A DNA stretch of 13,971 nucleotides from JBPBQZ01 sp050955105 (GTDB lineage: Bacteria > Pseudomonadota > Gammaproteobacteria > Burkholderiales > Burkholderiaceae). Below are positions 5,156-12,445 of this stretch, in pieces (the first letter of the stretch is position 1; the number at the start of each line of letters is the position of its first letter). The DNA is taken from the NCBI GenBank assembly GCA_050955105.1, contig JBPBQZ010000075.1, positions 1 through 13,971 of the forward strand, given 5' to 3'. The notes under the pieces were generated by a model. The model worked only from the letters and a program-made list of their open reading frames with translations, was not told the DNA's origin and ran no database searches. The position numbers and the translations under genes are program-made.

Positions 5156-6775
5156 ATGACCGCAGCCGACGGAAAAGGAGAAGAGGCTACGACCGCTGCC
5201 GCTGTCGAGTTGGCAAAGTTGCGCCGGCAGGCAGCGCAAGCGCAAGCCGAGCTTTCCCGGCTGCGCACAGACATAGCGGCCGCGAAAAGGAGCCTGGGAA
5301 GTCTGCGTGCGGCGAGACACTTGCGAGAGGCGAACGAAAACCTTGTCATCGCGGCGCTTAAAGCGCAATCGGATGCCGAGGCCGCTTCCAGGACGTTGGA
5401 CGAGGCATCACGAACCAATGAAGTTGACACGTTAACGGGGCTTCCAAACCGACTTGCTTTGTTCAATCGGCTTATCCAGGCAAGCACCGCAGCGAAGGAC
5501 CGTGACCAACGGCTGGCCGTGCTCTTCATCGACCTGAACGGATTTAAAAGGGTCAACGATATGTGGGGGCATACAGTCGGAGACCAGGTATTACGGCAAG
5601 CGGCGCAGCGTCTGGTCACAGCGACTCGCACAACCGACACCGTTTCTCGTTACGGAGGCGACGAATTCCTGGTCCTGCTGAATGACGTATCGCGCGGCGA
5701 CGCCGCAATTTCCGCCGGCCGAGTTGTTGAAGCCCTGACTTTTCCTGTGCACATCGGCGAGCAGGAATTGTGGCTGACCGCGAGCGTTGGCATCGGCATA
5801 TATCCGGACGACGCCAACGAGGTTGGAACCCTCGTAGATCGCGCCGATGCTGCGATGTATCGTGCGAAGCGACGCGGAGAAGGCAACGGTGGGTATGCGT
5901 TCCATTCGGAGCGCGCGCCTACCGTCGACGACCCTTGCGGTAGCGGCGATTTAACATTGAAGCGGACGACGGACTTTGAGCCTGAATCCGTGCAACCTGC
6001 ACGCTACGTTGATCTGAGAGAGGCCAACGAACATCTGGTGACGGCAGCCATTAAGGCACAGGAACTATGCGCCGCGGCTGAAAAACAGATACTTCGCCAA
6101 AACGATTTCGTCGCCGTAGTCGCACACGAATTACGCAACCCGCTGTCGCCCATCCTTGCCGCGGCGCAATTGATGGGTAGGACAGGAACAAATCACACAC
6201 CAGCGAAGGCTCAGGCAATCATTGAACGGCAAGTCGGCCATATGTCGCGACTGGTGAACGATCTGCTCGAGGTATCGCGCGTGACAACGGGCCGATTCAA
6301 GCTCGAACGTCAGCTTATCGACTTTGGGCACGTCATCGATGCGGTTATCGACAACTGCCGGCATCTGATGGATGCAAGGTTTCAAGTATTCGAAATATGC
6401 AAAACCTCGACGGAAGTTATAGTCGACGGCGACGCTGGACGCTTGGCGCAAGCATTGAGCAATCTCATGGACAATGCTTCGAAGTACACGCCGGAAGGCG
6501 GCACGATCAAATTGGAGATCGAGGTTGATGGGCCAACGGTCGTTGTGACGGTTTCCGATACCGGAATCGGGATTTCGGCCGGAGCCCTGCCCTACATCTT
6601 CGAACCATTTCTACGAGACACCCATGCGATCGTTTTCAATCACGTTGGCTTCGGCATCGGGCTGACGGTTGTACGCGAATTGCTTGTCGCGCATGGTGGC
6701 AGCGTAACCGCGCAAAGCGCTGGTCATGGCCTCGGAAGTCGGTTTGTCGTTACGCTTCCGCTCGCCCATCAGTGA
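5156..6775 (+). CDS. GGDEF diguanylate cyclase - histidine kinase fusion protein
   Basis: This is a soluble 539-aa signalling protein with no transmembrane segment. A coiled coil spans about 15-85. The GGDEF domain (about 90-250) has an intact GGDEF motif (167-171) and an I-site R158-T-T-D161 exactly five residues before it, so it should make c-di-GMP under product inhibition. A helix at 286-311 leads into a HisKA domain with the phospho-accepting His324 in VVAHELRNPL. The ATPase domain has Asn440 in NLMDNASKY, DTGIGIS (468-474), FEPF (482-485) and GFGIGL (498-503). No receiver or sensor domain is present, so input may come from the KaiC-like protein 46 bases upstream. The start at 5156 has AAGGA seven bases before it; a GTG at 5066 would overlap kaiC by 44 bases and is less likely. 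The helices at 55-80 and 286-311 are near-repeats. Confidence 0.93.
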   Translation: MTAADGKGEEATTAAAVELAKLRRQAAQAQAELSRLRTDIAAAKRSLGSLRAARHLREANENLVIAALKAQSDAEAASRTLDEASRTNEVDTLTGLPNRLALFNRLIQASTAAKDRDQRLAVLFIDLNGFKRVNDMWGHTVGDQVLRQAAQRLVTATRTTDTVSRYGGDEFLVLLNDVSRGDAAISAGRVVEALTFPVHIGEQELWLTASVGIGIYPDDANEVGTLVDRADAAMYRAKRRGEGNGGYAFHSERAPTVDDPCGSGDLTLKRTTDFEPESVQPARYVDLREANEHLVTAAIKAQELCAAAEKQILRQNDFVAVVAHELRNPLSPILAAAQLMGRTGTNHTPAKAQAIIERQVGHMSRLVNDLLEVSRVTTGRFKLERQLIDFGHVIDAVIDNCRHLMDARFQVFEICKTSTEVIVDGDAGRLAQALSNLMDNASKYTPEGGTIKLEIEVDGPTVVVTVSDTGIGISAGALPYIFEPFLRDTHAIVFNHVGFGIGLTVVRELLVAHGGSVTAQSAGHGLGSRFVVTLPLAHQ

Positions 6776-6780
6776 TGGGC
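6764..6780 (+). terminator. Hairpin over the kinase stop codon, weak terminator candidate
   Basis: GCCCATC (6764-6770) and GATGGGC (6774-6780) form a 7-bp stem with a three-base loop that includes part of the kinase stop codon TGA. No T-run follows, so it may only protect the 3' end or assist Rho-dependent stopping. Confidence 0.4.
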
Positions 6781-6823
6781 AAACGCATACGACTCCAACC
6801 AACGATGCAGTGATGGATCGGCG

Positions 6824-6840
6824 AAGCGAGTGACTCGCTT
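6824..6840. terminator. Hairpin between convergent genes, possible bidirectional terminator
   Basis: AAGCGAG (6824-6830) and CTCGCTT (6834-6840) form a perfect 7-bp stem with a TGA loop. It lies three bases beyond the aldehyde dehydrogenase stop codon (on the minus strand) and 48 bases after the kinase stop. Neither side has a long T-run, so the assignment rests on symmetry and position. Confidence 0.45.
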
Positions 6841-6843
6841 GGT

Positions 6844-8289
6844 CTACACCGCCATGATCGAGACGGCTTTGGTCACCGCATAGGCTTCCATTGCTTCCGG
6901 ACCGCCTTCCGAACCGTAGCCAGAGTCCTTCACACCACCGAACGGCATTTCGGGCGACGGCGTTGCCGGCTGGTTGATCCAGAGCATGCCAACTTCCAGT
7001 TGCTGCGACAGGATGTGCGCGTTCTTGATGGAGGTGGTGTACGCGTAGCCAGCCAGGCCGTACGGCAAGCGGTTGGCCTCGGCGATGGCCTCCTCGAGCG
7101 TATCGAAGCCGCGAATCGCCGCCACCGGACCGAACGGCTCATTGTTGAAGACGTCGGCGTCGAGCGAGACGTCGGTCAACACCGTCGGCGCGAAGAAATT
7201 GCCGTTCGTGCCGATGCGCTCGCCACCGGTGGCGAGCGTGGCGCCTGTGGAGCGCGCGTCGTCCACGATCTTGGCCATGGCGGTCAGGCGCCGCGCATTC
7301 GCCAGCGGCCCGAGCGTGGTGCCTTCGATCAGGCCGTCGCCGAGTTTCAGACTTTCGGCGTGCTTGACCAATGCGCTCGCGAACTCCTTGCGGATGCTGT
7401 TGTGCACCAGGAAGCGTGTCGGCGCAATGCAAACCTGACCGGCATTGCGGAACTTCGCGCTGCCAGAAGCTTTCACCGCCAGTTCCACATCCGCATCTTC
7501 GGCAACGATCACCGGCGCGTGGCCGCCCAGCTCCATCGTGGTGCGCTTCATATGCGCGCCGGCCAGGGCCGCCAGTTGCTTGCCGACCACCGTCGATCCG
7601 GTGAACGTCACTTTGCGGATGATCGGATGGGGGATCAGGTAGTTCGAGATTTCGGCCGGATTGCCGAACACCAGCCCCACCGTACCGTCCGGCACGCCGG
7701 CATCGACGAACGCCTGCAGCAAGGCGGCCGGCGACGCCGGCGTTTCCTCTGGAGCCTTCACCAGGAACGAGCACCCGCTGGCCAGCGCTGCGCTCAGCTT
7801 GCGCACGACCTGGTTCACCGGGAAATTCCACGGTGTAAAGGCGGCGACCGGGCCGATCGGCTCCTTCATCACGAGTTGCTGGGCTGCCAGGTTGCGTGAC
7901 GGCACGATCCGGCCATAGACGCGGCGCCCTTCGTCGGCGAACCATTCGATAATGTCGGCGGCCGCCAGCACTTCAGTACGCGCTTCGACGAAGGGCTTGC
8001 CTTGCTCCAGGGTTAGCAGGCGGCCGATATCCGCGGCACGCTCGCGCAACAGGCTGGCCGCCCGGCGCATTGTCGTCGCCCGCTCGTTGGCGGGAATCTT
8101 GCGCCAGGCCTGGAAACCGGCTTGGGCGGCAGCCAACGCCAAGTCGAGATCGGCGATGCCGGCATGGGCAACTTTGCCGATGCGTTCTCCCGTAGCGGGA
8201 TTGACGACGTCGATGGTCTTGCCACCGCTGGCGTCGATCCATTTGTTGTTGATGAGAAGTCGGATATCTGAATAGCTGGAAGTTGTCAT
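6844..8289 (-). CDS. NAD(P)-dependent aldehyde dehydrogenase, succinate-semialdehyde dehydrogenase type
   Basis: This 481-aa cytoplasmic enzyme oxidises an aldehyde, probably a small semialdehyde, to an acid. The fold is complete. FTPWNFPVNQ (151-160) carries oxyanion Asn155, FTGSTVVGK (229-237) binds the cofactor, MELGGHAP (252-259) carries general base Glu253, GQVCIAPTR (284-292) carries nucleophile Cys287, and NNEPFGPV (382-389) and MPFGGVKDSGYGSEGG (448-463) complete the signature. Length and the GGVKDSGYGSEGG ending fit the succinate-, glutarate- and 2-oxoglutarate-semialdehyde group, but the substrate cannot be fixed. The start at 8289 fits homologue length (MTTSSYSDIRLLINNKWID), although its Shine-Dalgarno is only GGGAA. 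A 197-base gap separates it from the LysR gene upstream, so it may have its own LysR-controlled promoter. It probably finishes the pathway begun by the two hydrolases. Confidence 0.93.
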   Translation of the reverse strand: MTTSSYSDIRLLINNKWIDASGGKTIDVVNPATGERIGKVAHAGIADLDLALAAAQAGFQAWRKIPANERATTMRRAASLLRERAADIGRLLTLEQGKPFVEARTEVLAAADIIEWFADEGRRVYGRIVPSRNLAAQQLVMKEPIGPVAAFTPWNFPVNQVVRKLSAALASGCSFLVKAPEETPASPAALLQAFVDAGVPDGTVGLVFGNPAEISNYLIPHPIIRKVTFTGSTVVGKQLAALAGAHMKRTTMELGGHAPVIVAEDADVELAVKASGSAKFRNAGQVCIAPTRFLVHNSIRKEFASALVKHAESLKLGDGLIEGTTLGPLANARRLTAMAKIVDDARSTGATLATGGERIGTNGNFFAPTVLTDVSLDADVFNNEPFGPVAAIRGFDTLEEAIAEANRLPYGLAGYAYTTSIKNAHILSQQLEVGMLWINQPATPSPEMPFGGVKDSGYGSEGGPEAMEAYAVTKAVSIMAV

Positions 8290-8377
8290 TTCGGTTCCCG
8301 GAGTCTGTGCGGCTAACTTCCCGATTCTATGCAGATTGCCGATTTCGCGTCGGCGCACGGTGTCGCTGGCGCCGCTC

Positions 8378-8460
8378 ACGCACTTGCGCGCGGCTCAAGC
8401 CGCTGATACGTCAATATAAAAAATCAAGGGGTTACGCACTTGCACAACCCTTCTCGGGTT
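8378..8460 (-). promoter_or_regulatory. Candidate control region upstream of the aldehyde dehydrogenase gene
   Basis: The 197 bases between lysR and the dehydrogenase gene hold several structured elements. ACGCACTTGC occurs twice (8378-8387 and 8434-8443). A perfect GCGGCT-CA-AGCCGC inverted repeat lies at 8390-8403. An AT-rich stretch, reading TATATT on the minus strand at 8413-8418, could be a -10 box. A small AACCC-TTCTC-GGGTT hairpin (8446-8460) lies just after the lysR end and may be its terminator. A LysR-type activator would be expected to bind paired sites like these, but no classic T-N11-A site is certain. Confidence 0.35.
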
Positions 8461-8486
8461 ACGGACTAACAACGGATTATTTTTGC

Positions 8487-9404
8487 TTACTGCGCTTTTA
8501 TATAGGCTTCGAATACGACGTCGCGCATCAGGTCGGCCAGGCGCGTGACCGCGGGGCTGCCACGCGTTACGACGAAAACCGGACGCTCAAAGATAAAGTC
8601 GGCGATGGGAATGCGATACAACGCGTTCTTGTCTACCCAGGGTTGCGCGATCTGATCGGGGACGATGCCGATGAATTGGCCGCTCAGGAGCAACTGCACG
8701 GTTCCCTCGACGTGATGCGCCACGGCGCGCGGCGCTTGCGGAAATGACACCGGCAGTTGTTCGTGCGTCAAATATCCGCGTCGGACGTATGCGCTGCCGT
8801 CCCCTAGCAAAGCGGACGCCGCCGGGGCTTCCAGGCCGAACGCCGGATGTCCTCTGCCGCAGTAGAGCGAGGCGACCTCTGAGCCGACTACGCGATAAAC
8901 CAGCGAGGCCAGATTCGACTTGCTTATCGTGATGCCGATCGCGGCTTTTTTTTCGGCGACCGCACGTTCCACCAGATCGGGCACGGCAACATTGACGCTC
9001 AGATCGACGTTCGGGTAGCGACGACAAAATTCGGCGATCGCCACCGAGATGGGGTTGCCGGGGGTGAGCGTGCAGTGATCGATCAACCACAGCGATAACT
9101 CGCCCTTGACGTCGGCCTTCGCGGTTCCGACGGTTTCCCGGAATTCGTCGATAGCATCCAGCAGCCGCAGCGTGGCCTCATACGCTACCGACCCGATCGA
9201 CGTCACACTGAAACCGTCGCGCCCTCTGATGCAGAGCTGCGAGCCGACCCTCGTCTCAAGGTCCGCCAGCTGCTTGCTGATGGCCGAAGTACCCAGCCCT
9301 GTCACTTCCTCCGCGGCGGACAATCCACCACACTCGACGACCGCCTTGAACAGCCGCAGATGTTTGATGTCGACGTCGTGCAGGGGAGGAATAGACAGCG
9401 GCTT
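8487..9404 (-). CDS. LysR-type transcriptional regulator
   Basis: The product is about 305 aa, the usual size for this family. The N-terminal winged helix-turn-helix lies at about residues 14-72: HLRLFKAVVECGGLSAAEEV (16-35), then TSAISKQLADLETRVGSQLC (40-59), then RGRDGFSVTSIG. The rest is the periplasmic-binding-protein-like ligand domain, including ELSLWLIDHCTLTPGNPISV and VEGTVQLLLSGQFIGIVPDQ. The start is uncertain because no ATG precedes the DNA-binding domain in frame. TTG 9404 is chosen for GGGGA about six bases before it and for normal length; TTG 9464 has no Shine-Dalgarno. It lies on the same strand as, and between, the hydrolase genes and the dehydrogenase, so it likely controls this locus in response to a pathway compound. 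The direction of control is unknown. Confidence 0.9.
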   Translation of the reverse strand, partial: KPLSIPPLHDVDIKHLRLFKAVVECGGLSAAEEVTGLGTSAISKQLADLETRVGSQLCIRGRDGFSVTSIGSVAYEATLRLLDAIDEFRETVGTAKADVKGELSLWLIDHCTLTPGNPISVAIAEFCRRYPNVDLSVNVAVPDLVERAVAEKKAAIGITISKSNLASLVYRVVGSEVASLYCGRGHPAFGLEAPAASALLGDGSAYVRRGYLTHEQLPVSFPQAPRAVAHHVEGTVQLLLSGQFIGIVPDQIAQPWVDKNALYRIPIADFIFERPVFVVTRGSPAVTRLADLMRDVVFEAYIKAQ

Positions 9405-9476
9405 CAACGAGAATCCCCAAAAGGGCGGCGAATAAACGTGAACTGGGAAGGCGCGCCGGCACAAATGAAAGCGCGC

Positions 9477-10730
9477 TTACAAGGCCCGATCAAGCTCGAT
9501 AAGACATTCGGCAAGTACCGCCGCGCCGGCGTCCAATTGTGGCTGGTCGATCCATTCTTCCGGACAGTGACTACGTCCGTGGAGGCACGGAATAAAGATC
9601 ATCCCCGCTGGACAAAGGCCGGCCATATAAACCGCGTCATGCCCGGCGCCGCTTGGCATCCGCATCGAGGGCAAGCCGAGCCGCGCCGCGACGTCTTCGA
9701 TGCACTTTACCACCGGGGCCGCGCAGTCCGTAGGCGCGCCAAAAGTCAGCTCCTCAAAGCTTGCACTGACGCGAAGTTCGGCCAGGCTGGTCGCGCATGC
9801 ACGCAGCAGGCCCTGCGGAAATTCGCGAAGTACCTCGGCGTTGTCACTGCGTACTTCCAGAATCATGTCCACCGTGCCGGGAACTGCATTCGGCACATTG
9901 GGCGTCAGGCTCAAGCGGCCTATGGTCGCCACGACATAGTGCGGTTTGCCGCTGAGCAAGGTCGCCATTCGGTGCGCTTTGTCGATGAGTCGCGCGGCAC
10001 CCACCAGCGCGTCGCGCCGCAGATCCATCGGCGTCGTCCCCGCATGATCGGGCTGCCCGCTGACCTTGATCGCCACGCGGCGGATGCCGACGATATTCGT
10101 TACCGCGCCAATCGGAATACCGCGCGACTCCAGCACCGGCCCCTGTTCGATGTGCAGCTCGATAAAAGCCGCGACACTGCCAGCCTGGCGCGGCGCGTAG
10201 GAGGCTGATCGCATATTGCCGCCCACGCGGCCGATGGCGTCGACCAGCGTTTCGCCGTCCTGGTTACGCGCCCGCAACATTTCGGCATCGAGACGTCCGC
10301 TCATTGCGCGACTGCCGACGCAAGAAACGCCGTAATCGCTCGGTTCCTCGGATAGAAAGTCGACTACCTCGAAATCGTGGCGCAGCCGGCAACCGGCGTC
10401 GCGCAAGGCATGGGCCACCTCCAAGGCCGCGAGCGTACCGATAATTCCGTCGAAACGGCCGCCACCCATGACGGTGTCGCTATGGGAGCCACTTACCAGG
10501 GGCGGGAGGGCCGGCTCGCTTCCTGCGCGACGTCCGATCAAATTGCCACCCTCGTCGCGACGGATTTGCAGGCCGGCCTCCTCGTATTGTGAAACCAGCC
10601 AATCTCGACCCGTCGCGAACTCGCGGGTAAATGCGCGTCGGGTCCACGGTATGTCCTTGCGGGTAAATTCGGACAGCGTGTGAACCCGCGTCCACAAGCG
10701 ATCGAAATTTATCGGCACGGTGGTTAACAT
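9477..10730 (-). CDS. M20-family Zn-dependent amidohydrolase (N-carbamoyl-L-amino-acid hydrolase / allantoate amidohydrolase type)
   Basis: This 417-aa binuclear metallo-hydrolase would cleave an N-carbamoyl or related amide bond. The metal ligands are all visible: His83 in GSHSDTV, Asp94 in GGRFDGIIG, Glu129 after Glu128 in FLSEEPSDYG, His193 in ELHIEQGPVLE and His384 in CLHGRSHCPEE. HAGTTPMDLRRDAL (229-242) is the conserved dimer/substrate segment. The E-E-P-S-D-Y-G variant differs from the E-E-G-x-R-F of well-known allantoate amidohydrolases and L-carbamoylases, so substrate preference may differ. The ATG at 10730 is seven bases inside the 3' end of the upstream hydantoinase-like gene, with GGAG before it, so the two are translationally coupled. 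An in-frame extension to 10880 is a shadow of that gene. It presumably acts on the ring-opened product of its partner. Confidence 0.92.
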   Translation of the reverse strand: MLTTVPINFDRLWTRVHTLSEFTRKDIPWTRRAFTREFATGRDWLVSQYEEAGLQIRRDEGGNLIGRRAGSEPALPPLVSGSHSDTVMGGGRFDGIIGTLAALEVAHALRDAGCRLRHDFEVVDFLSEEPSDYGVSCVGSRAMSGRLDAEMLRARNQDGETLVDAIGRVGGNMRSASYAPRQAGSVAAFIELHIEQGPVLESRGIPIGAVTNIVGIRRVAIKVSGQPDHAGTTPMDLRRDALVGAARLIDKAHRMATLLSGKPHYVVATIGRLSLTPNVPNAVPGTVDMILEVRSDNAEVLREFPQGLLRACATSLAELRVSASFEELTFGAPTDCAAPVVKCIEDVAARLGLPSMRMPSGAGHDAVYMAGLCPAGMIFIPCLHGRSHCPEEWIDQPQLDAGAAVLAECLIELDRAL

Positions 10731-12100
10731 GACGGACCGCTCCGTGGCGAGAGAGCAGGCCTGAGAAAGCGACCGTCGCCCGCCTGGTTCAAGATCTTGC
10801 CGTTCGAGTAGACATGCCGACCGCGACAGAAGGTGTCTTTGACCTTTACGGAAAACTCCATGCCCTCGAACGAACTCCACTTCACGGCCGATAGGCTCTC
10901 CGCTGGATCAAAGCGATATCGAGACGGATCGAGGATCACAAAATCCGCGTCCATCCCCGCATTGAAGCCGCCCTTCCGGTCGTCAAGCAGGAAGTGCCTG
11001 GCGGGACCCGCGCACAAGAGTTGCGCGACGGTGGTGGGCGATATGCCGCGGGCTTCGCAGCCCGACCAGAGCGCGGGCAGCAGCGTCTCCAGACCCGGCC
11101 CGCCGGACGAGTTCTTGAACACGTTTGGATTTTCTTTTCTCTCCAGGCCCCAGCTCACGTGGTCCGACGAGACGAAAGTGCATTCGCCGCGGGCTATGTG
11201 AGTCCACAGTCGGTCCATTTCCTGTTTCGGCCGAATCGGCGGATAGTGCTTGGTCTTTGCGCCAAAGCGCCGCGTGTGCTCCTCATGGTTCAGCATCAGG
11301 TACTGGATGCACGTTTCGATGCTGGCGGCATGTCCTGCGTGCCGATACAGATTGCACAGCTCGAAACCACGCGAGGTCGACACGTGCACGGCGTGAGCGC
11401 GCGCGCCGGTTTCGGCGCCGATCTCGTAAATCAGGGCGGTTGCCAGGTTCTCGATAAGCGGCGGATGTGCGCGCAAGAAGGCGTCCCAGCCGGTGTCTCC
11501 CGCCTCGATCAGGCGGTTAACGCTCTTGCGCGTCATTTCCTGCATCTGGTTGTGAACTCCGCAAGCTAAGCCGGACGGCGCGATAAGCGCGAAAGCCGCA
11601 TACAGCACATCCTCCTCGACCCGCGGGAATCGGCCGGGCGTGGCTTCAAATGTTGAAAACTTGAATGCGCACACCCCGCCCTCGATCAGCCCCGCGGCGG
11701 CGCCGAGGCCATGCGTCTCATTCAGGGTGCCGAAGAGCGCCACGTCGACATGACAGTCGCGTTCGACTTCCGCAATCTTCCGGTCGAGGTGCGCCCGCGA
11801 CGCCACCGGCTCCGGATCGTCATACGGCATGTCGACCATCACCGTCACGCCACCCGCGGCCGCGGCACGCGAAGCCCAGCCAAGTCCCTCTTGAGCGGCC
11901 TGGCTGCCTGAATGCACTTGGCCGTCGATCACCCCGGGCAGCACCCACTGCCCCCTGGCGTCGAGCGTCTCGCGGGCCGCGGGCGGGACACCTTTCCCGC
12001 GCGCGTGGAAACGACCATCCCGGATGGCCAACCAGCCATCTTCAAGCACTTGCTGGGCGTCCACCAAACGCCCTCGCACCACCAAATCAAATTCGCTCAT
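10724..12100 (-). CDS. Hydantoinase/dihydroorotase-like cyclic amidohydrolase
   Basis: This 458-aa member of the amidohydrolase superfamily is of the type that opens cyclic amides or ureides (hydantoin, dihydropyrimidine, allantoin). The barrel starts at WVLPGVIDGQVHSGSQAAQE (52-71). Other expected metal-site residues are present: Lys147 in AFKFSTF (usually carbamylated), His183 in GVHNQ, His239 in AVHVSTSRG and Asp313 in SSDHVSWG. The first His of the HxH pair is Gln61 (Q-V-H), so the two-metal site may be altered. I believe a subfamily shares this QVHS form, but could not check. NPARHF-like AGPARHFLLDDRKGGFNAGM (364-383) and DADFVILDP mark the C-terminal beta domain. The ATG at 12100 has GGAG about seven bases before it; upstream in-frame sequence to 12328 lacks family similarity. 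It is the first gene of the minus-strand operon. Confidence 0.88.
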   Translation of the reverse strand: MSEFDLVVRGRLVDAQQVLEDGWLAIRDGRFHARGKGVPPAARETLDARGQWVLPGVIDGQVHSGSQAAQEGLGWASRAAAAGGVTVMVDMPYDDPEPVASRAHLDRKIAEVERDCHVDVALFGTLNETHGLGAAAGLIEGGVCAFKFSTFEATPGRFPRVEEDVLYAAFALIAPSGLACGVHNQMQEMTRKSVNRLIEAGDTGWDAFLRAHPPLIENLATALIYEIGAETGARAHAVHVSTSRGFELCNLYRHAGHAASIETCIQYLMLNHEEHTRRFGAKTKHYPPIRPKQEMDRLWTHIARGECTFVSSDHVSWGLERKENPNVFKNSSGGPGLETLLPALWSGCEARGISPTTVAQLLCAGPARHFLLDDRKGGFNAGMDADFVILDPSRYRFDPAESLSAVKWSSFEGMEFSVKVKDTFCRGRHVYSNGKILNQAGDGRFLRPALSPRSGPSC

Positions 12101-12445
12101 AGCTTGCTCCGCGCGCGATAGAGACACCTCGACGAGTATCGAGAGCCTCGCCCACGGTGGCAATGGCATAGAAATCAAGCTTACTTTCCGAATCCGCACG
12201 TGCGCCTTCGGCTCGGTATTTGTGCGTGCTTCGACGCCCTTTATTAGCCGCCGCTCACTGCCACGACAAAAATCGGCTGACGTAATCGCCTCGCTAATTA
12301 ACGCACAGGCGTGGCGTTCGGAAGGCAACCAAGCTTTCCAATACCGATAACGATTTCAGTATTCGACGCGGGCATATTCGAGCCACTGCATAAGCGAATT
12401 TCCATTCGAGCGAACGCTGCTCCCTATCAACTACGGCGCAACACG
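12101..12445. promoter_or_regulatory. Divergent control region between the hydrolase operon and the transporter
   Basis: These 345 bases lie between genes transcribed apart and hold no convincing coding sequence. Besides the minus-strand promoter candidate, they contain the perfect palindrome CGCACGTGCG (12195-12204) and the hexamer ATTCGA three times (12361-12366, 12376-12381, 12404-12409). There is also a TTCG-AG-CGAA near-palindrome at 12405-12414, close to the solute-binding protein start. A shared regulator, such as the LysR protein, would most naturally bind here. I could not place a convincing promoter for the + strand gene. Confidence 0.5.
12135..12163 (-). promoter_or_regulatory. Candidate sigma-70 promoter for the hydrolase operon
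   Basis: Read on the minus strand, TTGCCA (12163-12158) is five of six with the -35 consensus and lies 17 bases before GATACT (12140-12135), four of six with the -10 consensus. Transcription would start near 12127, leaving a leader of about 27 bases. An inverted repeat, CTCGA-CGAGTA-TCGAG (12128-12143), overlaps the -10 box and could be an operator. Confidence 0.4.

Noticed and set aside
7000..7899. A 299-codon open frame on the + strand inside the aldehyde dehydrogenase gene
   Set aside because: The minus strand carries a complete dehydrogenase with all catalytic residues; this frame has no recognisable domain.
9405..9464. A TTG start at 9464 for the LysR gene
   Set aside because: There is no Shine-Dalgarno, and it would add 20 residues before the DNA-binding domain; TTG 9404 fits family length better. 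ATG-less starts remain uncertain.
9360..10208. A 282-codon open frame on the + strand, opposite the M20 hydrolase and LysR genes
   Set aside because: Its translation is rich in Arg, His and Gln with no family pattern, and it lies opposite two genes with full motif sets. It is a GC-driven shadow.
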